Shown here: positions 34,940 through 43,322 of the stretch, piece by piece
Layout of the letters: the number at the start of each line of letters is the position of its first letter
Numbering within the stretch: position 1 is the first letter of the stretch
Assembly: GCA_020638365.1 (NCBI GenBank)
Contig: JACKIQ010000003.1
Span: 310,001 to 374,000, forward strand
DNA: 64,000 bases
Direction of reading: 5' to 3'
Source: Rhodospirillales bacterium
GTDB lineage: Bacteria > Pseudomonadota > Alphaproteobacteria > Micavibrionales > Micavibrionaceae
Notes under the pieces: model-generated
What the model was told of the DNA's origin: nothing
Database searches by the model: none
Seen by the model: only the letters and a program-made list of their open reading frames with translations
Made by a program: the position numbers and the translations under genes

Positions 34940-37900
34940 GGGCGGATCACGCTATTTCCTATTCTCCGGAAGCTGAAAAGCGCTCGCCTGACGATGTGCA
35001 GCGCGAGGCTTCGGATCCGGGCGCCTCGGTCTGGGTAGGGGCATCGGCGGGAACAGGGAAGACGAAGGTTCTGACGGATCGGCTGCTGCGGCTTCTTTTG
35101 CCGCAGGCGGACGGTTCACCGGGATCGGAACCGCATCGTATTTTATGTCTGACTTTTACCAAGGCCGCGGCCAGCGAGATGACGATACGGCTGTTTACCA
35201 CGCTGGGGCGGTGGGCCGTAATGCCGGTCGAACCGACGGGGAGCGGCGATCCAAACTTGCGTGAGACATTGCGCACACTTACAGGCGTCGATCCCAACGC
35301 GCAGCAAATCGAGGCGGCGCAGCAGCTTTTCGCCCGTGTTCTTGACGCGCCCGCAGGCTTGCGCATTTTGACGATCCATTCCTTCTGCCAGTCGGTTCTC
35401 GGCAGGTTTCCCCTTGAAGCCGATTTGCAGCCGCATTTCAACGTCCTTGATGAAAGCGCGGCGAGCGACTTGATCGCTCAGGCGCAGCAAATCGCACTGG
35501 CGCGTGCCGGTGAGAAAACGATGGCAGGTTCTGCCTTACAGAATGCTCTGGAGCATTTGACATCGCAGCAAACGGAGGACCAGTTCGCGAAGCTGGCGAA
35601 CGACATCTGCAAGGAACGCGGGCAGATGGCGGGTATCCTGCGGGGTTTTAAGAACGTGGATTCTATTTATGCTGCGGTCTGCGAATTTTACGGTATCAGA
35701 CCGGGGCAGGACGAGAAAGCTTATCTGGCCGATGCGATTTATCCGGATCCTGATAACGAGGAGCGTATAAAAAGAGTAGCCCTAATTATGCAGCAACAGG
35801 GAAAGAAAACGGATATAGAAAGAGCCGATTTTATACTGGGCTGGCTTTCGAGGAACGAAGGGGAAAGGCTGCAACACTTTGAGGAATACAGAAACGGCTT
35901 TCTTACGAAAGGCGGAACGGTTTTCGCCAAGAATTTTCCGACGAACGATGTGAAAAAAGCGTGTCAGGACGCCGAGGATATTTTGCATGAAGAAGGCCGG
36001 CGTCTGGAAAAGATTCTCGATACGATCAAGGCCATAAAAGCGGCACGGTTGACGCGAGACGTTCTGATTCTCGGGGAAGCAGTGAACCGGGCATACGAAG
36101 CTCTCAAGGCGGAGAAGGGGGGGCTGGATTATGACGATCTTATCCTGAAGACGTTTGAATTGCTGCGCGGGAGAACTCTGACTCTGAAGGGACTGGGAGA
36201 GGGCCGCACAGCGGACGTTACCGACTGGATCATGTACAAGCTGGATCAGGGCATCGACCACGTTCTGGTCGATGAAGCGCAGGACACAAACCCGGAGCAG
36301 TGGGCGATCATCGAAGCCTTATGCGATGATTTTTTTTCCGGCATGGGGACTCGGGAGGAGCGGGTGCGCACCGTGTTCGCAGTCGGGGATATGAAGCAGT
36401 CAATTTACAGCTTCCAGCGCGCCGCTCCCGAAGAATTCAGAAAGATGAAGAGCCTGTTCAAGCAAAAAACCGTTTTGGCCGATCAGGAGTTCAAGGACGT
36501 TTCGCTCAATATGTCGTTCCGGTCTACGGAAGCTGTTTTAAAGGTCGTCGACAAGACTTTTGATCGAAACGATCTGCGACTGGCTATGGGCGGGGAAATC
36601 GTATCGCACAATTCCATGCGAAAGGGGCAGGCCGGGCTGGTCGAGATGTGGCCTATCATCGAGACGGAGAAACCTGAGCAGCGCGGCCTGTGGGATCCGC
36701 CTGTCAGCGTTCATGAAGGGCGCGAGAGTGTCATCGTGCTGGCCGAAAGGGTTGCGGATCAGATTGAGGGATGGTTACGCGCAGGCGAACTTCTTCCCGC
36801 TTACGGAAGGGCAGTACAGCCGGGAGATATCATGATCCTCGTGCGTTCGCGCACAGGGCTTGTCGATGCGATGATCCGGGCGCTGAAATTGCGCGGCGTT
36901 CCCGTGAGCGGGATGGACCGTATGAATCTCGCTCCGCAAATTGTCGTTCAGGATCTGCTGGCTGCGGCGAAATTCTGCCTACTGCCTTCCGACGATCTGA
37001 CGCTTGCGTGCTTCCTTAAATCGCCGCTGATCGGTTGGGGAGACGAGGAATTATTCTCTGTGGCTGCCGGGCGGGACGGGGATTTGTGGTCGGCGCTGGT
37101 TCATTTTGAACCTCAGGCGAATCGAAGGCTCCTTGATGGCTCTTCCGGGTTAACGCAAGAACGAGCCGAGGAGGTCGCCGGTTATTTGCAGGAACTGCGT
37201 GCTGAGGCACAGAGAGGCACGGCTTACGGATTTTTCTCGCATGTTCTTTTATCCGCTTGCCCGGGGGACGTGCAGAGCGGCTTGCAGGCTCTCAGACGGC
37301 GTCTGGGAGAAGACGCGCTGGACCCTTTGGAGGAATTTCTGAGGCTGGCGCTTGATTTCGGGAAAGGGCAGCCGGACGTTTTGGAGCTGTTTGTCGACTC
37401 TTTCGAATCGCATACCACCGAGATCAAGCGCGAGATGGAGGAAGCCGGAGGGCAGGTGCGGATCATGACCGTTCACGGGTCCAAGGGGCTGCAGGCGCCG
37501 ATTGTCATTCTGCCGGATACGATCCCTTCGAGTTCTTCGAGCAAGGTGTCGGGTATTCTGTGGCCCGACAAGACGGGCCTGAAGTTTCCTCTCTGGGCGC
37601 CGCGAAAGGACGATGAGCCGAACGCCTATCAAGCGATGAAAGCACGACTGGCCGAAAAAGCGATGCAAGAGGATGCCCGGCTGCTTTACGTGGCTATGAC
37701 ACGGGCGGCCGACAGGCTTTATGTATGCGGGCGCAAAGGGGCGCGGAGCGAAAAAGCTTACGAGGTCTCGTGGTACAGAACCGTTCGTGAGGGGATGCTG
37801 GGTCTTGAGGGTGTTGAGGAAACCTCCGTGGGGCTCTTGCGCTACAGGACGGAGCAAGACGCGGAGCCGGATAAGCGGTGGGACGGGACCGGGGCGGTCG

Positions 37901-38544
37901 TGAGAGCGCATGAAACGCCTTCGTGGTTGCGCCACGAAGCGCCGGACGAGGCCACACCGCCTCGACCCCTGATCCCTTCGAAGCAACTGGCCGGAGACGA
38001 AGCTGACGATTATGAGATCGCCGCGATTTCACCCTTGGCCGGCGGACAGGATTTCCGGTTTTTGCGCGGAAATCTCACGCATAAACTCCTTCATTTTTTG
38101 CCACACTTCGCGGTTGAGTCGAGAGAAAATGCGGCCATGCGGTTTGTGGACAAAAACGGTGGCGCTTTGCCCTGTGAGGTTCGGGAATCCATTGTCAGGG
38201 AAGTTTTGGCCATATTCGAGCATCCCGATACCAGCGTGTTTTTCGATCAAAACGGATTGTCGGAAGTGCCCCTGACGGCGCTGCTGGAGGATAACCGGGC
38301 GCTTTCGGGGCAGATCGACAGGCTGGTCGTCGAGAATGAGCGGGTGTGGGTTCTTGATTACAAGACCAACAGGCCCCCGCCAGAACGCCCCGAGGATGTG
38401 CCGCGGGCCTATCTCCGGCAGATGAGGGCATACAGGGACGCAATAGCCGGAGTTTACCCGGGCCGGCAAATTGTTTGCGGCCTGTTCTGGACGGACGGAA
38501 CGCGGCTGATGATTCTTCCGGATGACGTCATGAATAGCGGCTGA
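34936..38544 (+). CDS. addA: AddA subunit of the AddAB helicase-nuclease
   Basis: UvrD-like 3'-5' helicase with a second nuclease domain. The 1202 residues contain the Walker A GASAGTGKTKVL at about 35-46, LCLTFTKAAASEM, the DEAQ-box VDEAQDTNPEQW, GDMKQSIYSFQRA, and MTVHGSKGLQAP, then VAMTRAADRLYV. The C-terminal RecB-like nuclease shows GQIDRLVVEN and VLDYKTNRPPP near residue 1140. All expected motifs are intact. A hairpin terminator follows 10 bp after the stop. trxA, usually the next gene in the same direction in related genomes, is inverted here. Confidence 0.95.
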   Translation: MRADHAISYSPEAEKRSPDDVQREASDPGASVWVGASAGTGKTKVLTDRLLRLLLPQADGSPGSEPHRILCLTFTKAAASEMTIRLFTTLGRWAVMPVEPTGSGDPNLRETLRTLTGVDPNAQQIEAAQQLFARVLDAPAGLRILTIHSFCQSVLGRFPLEADLQPHFNVLDESAASDLIAQAQQIALARAGEKTMAGSALQNALEHLTSQQTEDQFAKLANDICKERGQMAGILRGFKNVDSIYAAVCEFYGIRPGQDEKAYLADAIYPDPDNEERIKRVALIMQQQGKKTDIERADFILGWLSRNEGERLQHFEEYRNGFLTKGGTVFAKNFPTNDVKKACQDAEDILHEEGRRLEKILDTIKAIKAARLTRDVLILGEAVNRAYEALKAEKGGLDYDDLILKTFELLRGRTLTLKGLGEGRTADVTDWIMYKLDQGIDHVLVDEAQDTNPEQWAIIEALCDDFFSGMGTREERVRTVFAVGDMKQSIYSFQRAAPEEFRKMKSLFKQKTVLADQEFKDVSLNMSFRSTEAVLKVVDKTFDRNDLRLAMGGEIVSHNSMRKGQAGLVEMWPIIETEKPEQRGLWDPPVSVHEGRESVIVLAERVADQIEGWLRAGELLPAYGRAVQPGDIMILVRSRTGLVDAMIRALKLRGVPVSGMDRMNLAPQIVVQDLLAAAKFCLLPSDDLTLACFLKSPLIGWGDEELFSVAAGRDGDLWSALVHFEPQANRRLLDGSSGLTQERAEEVAGYLQELRAEAQRGTAYGFFSHVLLSACPGDVQSGLQALRRRLGEDALDPLEEFLRLALDFGKGQPDVLELFVDSFESHTTEIKREMEEAGGQVRIMTVHGSKGLQAPIVILPDTIPSSSSSKVSGILWPDKTGLKFPLWAPRKDDEPNAYQAMKARLAEKAMQEDARLLYVAMTRAADRLYVCGRKGARSEKAYEVSWYRTVREGMLGLEGVEETSVGLLRYRTEQDAEPDKRWDGTGAVVRAHETPSWLRHEAPDEATPPRPLIPSKQLAGDEADDYEIAAISPLAGGQDFRFLRGNLTHKLLHFLPHFAVESRENAAMRFVDKNGGALPCEVRESIVREVLAIFEHPDTSVFFDQNGLSEVPLTALLEDNRALSGQIDRLVVENERVWVLDYKTNRPPPERPEDVPRAYLRQMRAYRDAIAGVYPGRQIVCGLFWTDGTRLMILPDDVMNSG

Positions 38545-38553
38545 CCCAAAAAT

Positions 38554-38584
38554 AAACCGGCCGTTAAGTTTCAGCCGGTTTTTT
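38554..38584. terminator. Bidirectional hairpin terminator between addA and trxA
   Basis: Perfect 8-bp stem AAACCGGC (38554-38561) / GCCGGTTT (38574-38581) with a 12-nt loop, T-run to 38584 on the + strand, and a T-rich stretch beyond the stem on the minus strand. It serves the convergent genes addA and trxA. Confidence 0.85.
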
Positions 38585-38629
38585 CTTTTAATAATGTGCT
38601 CTCTACAGGAAAGTACAGGAAAGCGTTTT

Positions 38630-38950
38630 TCAGACGTGGGTTTGCAGCCATTCCACAAGCTGGGATTTCGGCATGCCGCCCATGCGCGTATCAATGAGCT
38701 TTCCGTCCTTGAAGAGCATCAGGGCGGGTATTCCGCGGACACCGTATTTTGAAGGCGCTTCGGGCGCTTCTTCGATGTTTACCTTGACGATTTTCAACTT
38801 TCCGGCCATTTCCCCGGCGATTTCCTCCACGACGGGCATAAGCCGCTGGCACGGGCCGCACCATTCCGCCCAGAAATCGACCAGCACGGCCCCCTCGGAT
38901 TCGATGACTTCCTTGTTAAAGTCTTTGTCAGTAACGGCTTGCAGGCCCAT
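38630..38950 (-). CDS. trxA: Thioredoxin 1
   Basis: General cytoplasmic disulfide reductase. The 106 residues contain the active site AEWCGPCQ with Cys31 and Cys34, the conserved DFWAEW before it, the cis-proline segment VRGIPALMLFKDGK near residue 73-86 and a terminal amphipathic helix. Length and motifs are standard. It converges on addA, with the shared terminator between. Confidence 0.97.
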   Translation of the reverse strand: MGLQAVTDKDFNKEVIESEGAVLVDFWAEWCGPCQRLMPVVEEIAGEMAGKLKIVKVNIEEAPEAPSKYGVRGIPALMLFKDGKLIDTRMGGMPKSQLVEWLQTHV

Positions 38951-39146
38951 GGGAGTCTCCTTAACTCTTTACGCAATGTCCTTTCCACTATGGCCGAATA
39001 AAGGGCAGGGTCAAGGGGATTGCTGTGTGTTATCCACTTTGTGCTGAAGCAGGTTCGCCTGAGTCAGGCTAGAGGTTACTGTGGCCGTTCCTGAAGTTTT
39101 TTCGAGAAAATCTTTTTCATAAGGAGGAAGTTCAGTATAAAGAGTT

Positions 39147-40169
39147 ATGACTATGTTCAGGTCCCTTGGAATGACTTTCCGGTCCGCTACGCTGGCTCTG
39201 CTCACACTATGGGGGGCGCAGGAGGCCGAGGCGCAGTGTGAGCCGGAGCGCGAGGCTTACTTCGTGATGGATGCGCGGACCGGAGCCGCTCTTGTCGAAA
39301 AGGACGCGGATGCGAGGATTCAGCCGGCGTCCATGACCAAGCTGATGACATTGCTTCTTGCTCATGAGGCGATCGAGGAAGGTCTGATGTCAATGGACGA
39401 CCGCCTGTATATCGCAAACGGCACAGCAGAGCGGGACGATCTGGAGCGGTTTTCGCAGTGGAGCGGCTCTATCAAGCTTTCGGATGCCATGCGGGGGGCG
39501 GCAATCAGCTCTTATAACGATCTGGCCGCTACGATCGCCGAGTTTACGGCCAAGGCTCGCGGGGCGGGAAATACGGAAACGCATTTTGTCGCGCTTATGA
39601 ACCTGCGGGCCAAGGAGCTGGGCATGGATAGTACAGTGTTTTACAATGCGAGCGGTCTTCCGACGCCGTTGATCCGGACGCGGAACGGGGGGACGACGAC
39701 CCGGGATCTGGCGATCCTGCTTAAGCATATCTACGATTTTCATCCAGACCTTGTAGAGTTGCTCGGTACGAACGAGGTCAAGGTCAAGGGGCGGACGCTT
39801 CGCAATACCAATACGCTTTTACGCAACGATTCGATTCCCGACGAGGATATTTTCGGGAAGACCGGCTATACGTGCGATGCCGGATATGCCCTGACCGCGC
39901 ATACGCGACGGGGCGAGCGGCGCGTTATTGCTTCGTATGTCGGGGCGCACAACGCGGACGAGCGCGAAGAAGCGTTTCTTGAGATTCTTAACGAGGCTTT
40001 CGGGAAGCTGCGGGCTCCTGATCCTAAGCCGGAACAGCCGCAGAGCCTTCCGCCGAACGGACCTTTCGACATGACGCATTTCGAGGATCCTTTCCGCCAG
40101 CAAAAGGGCCCGGACGAGCCCGATTCCTGTCCGGGCGTGTTGCCCGAGGGGTTTGAGTGTATCCGTTGA
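39147..40169 (+). CDS. dacC: D-alanyl-D-alanine carboxypeptidase (PBP5/6 family)
   Basis: Periplasmic serine peptidase that trims the terminal D-Ala from peptidoglycan stem peptides. The signal peptide covers about residues 1-29, with an AEA/Q-type cleavage site. The three penicillin-binding motifs are present: SMTK with catalytic Ser62 and Lys65, SYN near residue 122, and KTG in FGKTGYTCDAG. The 340 residues end in a Pro-rich tail with two cysteines rather than the usual C-terminal amphipathic anchor. The gene name is a family-level choice; dacA or dacF would be equally fair. Confidence 0.9.
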   Translation: MTMFRSLGMTFRSATLALLTLWGAQEAEAQCEPEREAYFVMDARTGAALVEKDADARIQPASMTKLMTLLLAHEAIEEGLMSMDDRLYIANGTAERDDLERFSQWSGSIKLSDAMRGAAISSYNDLAATIAEFTAKARGAGNTETHFVALMNLRAKELGMDSTVFYNASGLPTPLIRTRNGGTTTRDLAILLKHIYDFHPDLVELLGTNEVKVKGRTLRNTNTLLRNDSIPDEDIFGKTGYTCDAGYALTAHTRRGERRVIASYVGAHNADEREEAFLEILNEAFGKLRAPDPKPEQPQSLPPNGPFDMTHFEDPFRQQKGPDEPDSCPGVLPEGFECIR

Positions 40170-40178
40170 TCCCGGGTT

Positions 40179-40556
40179 TTATGCTGCGCGGTTATTCTGA
40201 AGCGGGCGGTTCTTGACCCGGTTCTTTTCATCCAGAACCAGAATTTCCGGCTCGAAATTCCGGGCTTCCTGTGCGTCCATCTGCGCGTAGGCGCAGATGA
40301 TGACGAGATCGCCGGGGCTGACCAGATGCGCGGCGGCGCCGTTGATGCCGATTTCTCCCGATGCACGGGGGCCGGGAATGGCGTATGTCGTCAGGCGGGC
40401 GCCGTTGGTGATGTCCAGCACGTCGACCTGTTCGTGAGGAAGAATGCCGGCTTGTTCGAGCAAATCCAGATCAATGGTGATCGAGCCTTCGTAATCCAGA
40501 TCGGCGCGGGTAACCGTCGCGCGGTGGAGCTTGGCTTTAAGCATCGTCAGGATCAT
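40179..40556 (-). CDS. panD: Aspartate 1-decarboxylase proenzyme
   Basis: Makes beta-alanine for pantothenate and coenzyme A. The protein is cleaved at Gly24-Ser25 to create its pyruvoyl group. With the start at 40556 the sequence [16 protein letters not shown]...YEGS places the cleavage site exactly at residues 24-25, as in E. coli. The catalytic region with Tyr and Asn ([11 protein letters not shown]) and the [15 protein letters not shown] loop are intact. 125 residues. The frame stays open upstream to 40628, but that would overlap the divergent HIT gene and lacks support. Confidence 0.95.
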   Translation of the reverse strand: MILTMLKAKLHRATVTRADLDYEGSITIDLDLLEQAGILPHEQVDVLDITNGARLTTYAIPGPRASGEIGINGAAAHLVSPGDLVIICAYAQMDAQEARNFEPEILVLDEKNRVKNRPLQNNRAA

Positions 40557-40564
40557 GGTCTTTA

Positions 40565-40572
40565 CTTTCCTT
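40565..40572 (-). promoter_or_regulatory. Ribosome binding site that sets the panD start
   Basis: AAGGAAAG on the minus strand, 8 nt before the ATG at 40556. It supports the short panD start over the open frame further upstream. Confidence 0.65.
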
Positions 40573-40626
40573 GCAAACGCTGTGTAATCTGGTCTTATAG
40601 AGCTAAAAATGCAAGGAAAAACGGCC

Positions 40627-40998
40627 ATGAGCGACTATGACCCGAATAACATTTTTGCCAAGATTCTACGCGGCGAGATTCCCTGTAACAAGGTTTACGA
40701 GGATGATTTTGTGCTGGCCTTTAACGATATTCACCCGCAGGCGCCGGTTCATATCCTTGTGATTCCCAAGGGTTCATACGTTTCGATCAGCGATTTTGGG
40801 GCGAAGGCCAGCGCCGAAGAGATCAAGGCGTTTTTTGACGCGGTTTCGAAAATTGCGGAGGAAAAGGGGCTATCGGGGGACGGGTTCCGCACCATTACTA
40901 ATGCGGGGCTGAATGGCGGGCAGGAAGTGCCGCATTTCCACCTTCATATTCTCGGCGGATGCCGGCTGGGGCCGATGCTGACCAAGATGGCGGCCTAG
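40627..40998 (+). CDS. HIT-family hydrolase (HinT-like)
   Basis: A histidine-triad nucleotide-binding hydrolase, probably acting on AMP-lysine or similar phosphoramidates. The 123 residues start [20 protein letters not shown]. The triad is [11 protein letters not shown] near residue 105. ATG 40627 is chosen because AAGGA lies about 9 nt before it; the ATG at 40609 would put that site inside the gene. It is divergent from panD with 70 bp between starts. Confidence 0.93.
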   Translation: MSDYDPNNIFAKILRGEIPCNKVYEDDFVLAFNDIHPQAPVHILVIPKGSYVSISDFGAKASAEEIKAFFDAVSKIAEEKGLSGDGFRTITNAGLNGGQEVPHFHLHILGGCRLGPMLTKMAA

Positions 40999-41126
40999 AG
41001 CTTTGATCGTTTAGCTTGAATAGCCTCACTCGTGGTTTATGTACATTGTGTACACAGCGCTCCTCGTTTGTCATTCAATCTAAACGCCCTTTGCTCTTGC
41101 TTCTCTAATCACCGTTTCCAAGACAT

Positions 41127-41152
41127 AAAAAATCCCCGGCTTTGGGCCGGGG
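41127..41152 (-). terminator. Hairpin terminator of the 208-residue gene
   Basis: On the minus strand a 7-bp stem CCCCGGC / GCCGGGG (41134-41140 with 41146-41152) and 5-nt loop is followed by ATTTTTT. It lies 44 bp beyond the stop of the minus-strand gene that ends at 41196. Confidence 0.82.
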
Positions 41153-41195
41153 AGAGATTTGCTTTTTACGCAGTTGATACAAGGAGAAGATTTGT

Positions 41196-41822
41196 TCACG
41201 GTTTGAGCGGGAAGGGGATGATGTTGCTGTCTTCGCCGATGCCGATGCCGGCCATGATCGAGAGCATGCCGCGTTCGGCGATATTTTCCTCGTCTTCGTA
41301 CATATAGCCCGTTTCCTGTATTTCAATGAGCTGGTCGACGATCAGGAACTGGCCCTGAAGCTGGATCCGGAGGATATCGAGGATCGCGGCGGCTTCGGTG
41401 TCGTAAATCTCCAGCGCGACGCGGGTGAGATCCAGATTATCCATGAATTTTTCCATCTGGTCGGCCAGGCGCGGGAGCGCGGCCTTCAGCTTCGCGGCGC
41501 GGAGGTCCGGGGCCGTCTGGCTGAGAGCGCAGAGCGGGCGGAATTCCTTGATGATTTTTTCGCTTAGTTTGCCCAGAAAGGCGAGGTCGAGTTCGCGCGC
41601 TTTTTCAAATTTGTATATTTCCTGCGCGATGTGGGCGCAGCAGAGGAGGGCGATGTCGGGTTCCATCTCGCTGATGACCGTGTGGATCGAGTGTTCCGCT
41701 TCAGGGTTCAGGGCGATTTGACCGTTGAGGGCGCCCTTGATGATGGTGGGGAGAAGATACTCGGCGCGGAACAGACCATTCATTTTGCTCAATCTGCTAC
41801 TCGTACTGCCATCGTCGTTCAT
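41196..41822 (-). CDS. Hypothetical helical protein, 208 residues
   Basis: A soluble protein with no signal peptide, largely alpha-helical by composition, and not recognised. Notable segments are LLPTIIKGALNGQIALNPEAEHS, DIALLCCAHIAQEIYKFEKA and the acidic turn YMYEDEENIAERG before a hydrophobic GIGIGEDSNIIPFPLKP tail. A strong ribosome site AGGAGA stands about 8 nt before the ATG, and a terminator follows, so it is a well-formed single-gene unit. Neighbours on both sides (HIT, GNAT) are unrelated and divergent or convergent. No function is proposed. Confidence 0.72.
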   Translation of the reverse strand: MNDDGSTSSRLSKMNGLFRAEYLLPTIIKGALNGQIALNPEAEHSIHTVISEMEPDIALLCCAHIAQEIYKFEKARELDLAFLGKLSEKIIKEFRPLCALSQTAPDLRAAKLKAALPRLADQMEKFMDNLDLTRVALEIYDTEAAAILDILRIQLQGQFLIVDQLIEIQETGYMYEDEENIAERGMLSIMAGIGIGEDSNIIPFPLKP

Positions 41823-42048
41823 ATGTGAATCTCCTATTCATAATCTCTTAATCTCTCATTTAATGGGTAAAGGTAAACAAGTTCTTAAGATCGATTAAAA
41901 AATTTACAACCTGTTGTTTTTGAATGGTTATTTTTGGTAAATTTTATTTTTTCAAAGCTCTGAAATCTTCAAGTTTTAACGATTTTTAATGTTTTGGACG
42001 GTTGATTCGGAGAATAGTGGTACTGTTTTTCGTAAAGAAAGATTCGAA

Positions 42049-42489
42049 ATGGCGGTTGTTTTTGAAGTGATTCCGCATGGCGGTGAGTTGTACGGGCAGG
42101 CTGTGCGGTTGCGTGAAGCTGTGCTGCGGGAGCCGTTGGGGCTCGTGTTTACGGCTGAGGAATTAGCGGCAGAAAAAGATCATATCCAGATTGTCGGGCT
42201 GGAGGGAGACCGGGTGTGTGCGTGCGCGGTTTTGGTGCCTGAGGGCGAGCAGATGAAAATGCAGCGCGTTGCGGTCGAGCCGGGTGTGCAGGGGCGCGGG
42301 ATCGGCAGCGCGATGATGAAGTTTTGCGAAGCTTATGCCGTGCAGCATGGGGTTGGGAAAATTTTTGTTCATGCGCGTGACAGCGCAGTGGCGTTTTATG
42401 AGCAGAACCGTTACGCGGGCGAGGGTGATTATTTTGATGAGGACGGGATTCCGCATCTGAAGATGTGGAAGTTGTTGCCGCCGGTTTAA
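42049..42489 (+). CDS. GNAT-family N-acetyltransferase
   Basis: Transfers an acetyl group from acetyl-CoA; substrate unknown. The acetyl-CoA loop is VEPGVQGRGIGSAMM near residue 75-90, after the typical strand KMQRVAV, and HARDSAVAFYEQNRY gives the late helix and strand. It resembles the ElaA/YjcF-like branch. I start at ATG 42049, where AGAAAG lies 7 nt upstream; the frame also opens at ATG 41989, which has no ribosome site and adds 20 weakly typical residues. The 225 bp upstream of 42049 are A+T rich and otherwise empty. Confidence 0.82.
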   Translation: MAVVFEVIPHGGELYGQAVRLREAVLREPLGLVFTAEELAAEKDHIQIVGLEGDRVCACAVLVPEGEQMKMQRVAVEPGVQGRGIGSAMMKFCEAYAVQHGVGKIFVHARDSAVAFYEQNRYAGEGDYFDEDGIPHLKMWKLLPPV

Positions 42490-42512
42490 GCCGCTGGCGG
42501 CTTTTCATTTTT
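42488..42512 (+). terminator. Hairpin terminator after the acetyltransferase gene
   Basis: Stem AAGCCG (42488-42493) / CGGCTT (42498-42503) with loop CTGG, followed by TTTTCATTTTTT. It overlaps the stop codon of the GNAT gene. Confidence 0.7.
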
Positions 42513-42602
42513 TCTTTCGCGTGTCATAACATTACTATTGATTATTTGTAACATTTTTTCGCGCCTGTCTGGGTGCGACATCCATTTTTAAGGGAAATTT
42601 TT

Positions 42603-43322
42603 ATGACTGAAGAAGCACAACACCTTAAGCGTCCTTTGGGGCTAATGCTGGCGGGCGGATATGCCGCTTTTCTGGCGGCTGCGGTTATCTTCGGGTATTT
42701 GAGTTCAATCGGCTCCTATCTCGAAGTTCCCCATAATGCAGTGAGCATGCCGGTGGTTTCGATGCTGATCGCACTTGTTCTGGGCGGGACCGCTTTCGGG
42801 TTGCTCAGACCCGGGAAGCACAGCAATCTCGCGCGGCTTTCGTTTTTTGCTGTTGCGCCGTGGGGGGCGCTGGCTCTGGGCAGCGCTTTTCCACACAGGC
42901 TCTGGCAGGACGATATTCCCTATACATTTTTCCTGTTCTTCATCTATGCGCCCCTGACGTTTCTGATCTCGCGGCCCGGCGCTCTTAAGGCTGTCGGGGA
43001 GCAGAATCATTCATGGTTGCGGCGGGGCGGAGCGCTGCTGCTGGTGTGCGTGATCGTCATGATCGTGGCCTATATGAGCGTGACCGCAAGCAAGCCCAGA
43101 GGTGGCGGAAGTTTCCTAAGTGTGGGTATTGGTCTTAATGATTACGTCAAGCGGAAGGTGATCTGCCATGTTCCTCTCTGGCATTACATTTTCGGTCTTA
43201 TCGCGGTGTCCATTCCCACGAAATTGCCCGCGTTCCTGAAGCGCGGGGAGGCGGCGAGCGAGCAGGATGTGGTGTCGGATAAAGCTGCTGAGCCTCCGTC
43301 AGATAAGAGAGATGCTGCGTAA
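42603..43322 (+). CDS. Polytopic membrane protein, unknown
   Basis: 239 residues with about six transmembrane helices: near 15-35 (GGYAAFLAAAVIFGYLSS), 45-65, 75-95, 105-122 (TFFLFFIYAPLTFLIS), 140-160 and 190-205. A charged cytoplasmic tail of about 25 residues follows. It has no recognisable transport or enzyme motif. ATG 42603 has AGGGAA before it, while the frame opens 30 bp earlier without support. Its stop TAA overlaps the comM ATG by one base (TAATG), so the two may be translated together. Confidence 0.7.
   Translation: MTEEAQHLKRPLGLMLAGGYAAFLAAAVIFGYLSSIGSYLEVPHNAVSMPVVSMLIALVLGGTAFGLLRPGKHSNLARLSFFAVAPWGALALGSAFPHRLWQDDIPYTFFLFFIYAPLTFLISRPGALKAVGEQNHSWLRRGGALLLVCVIVMIVAYMSVTASKPRGGGSFLSVGIGLNDYVKRKVICHVPLWHYIFGLIAVSIPTKLPAFLKRGEAASEQDVVSDKAAEPPSDKRDAA

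Noticed and set aside
41040..41054. Two TGTACA palindromes 3 bp apart
   Set aside because: Could be an operator, but the site is isolated and not placed at a clear promoter, so no call is made.
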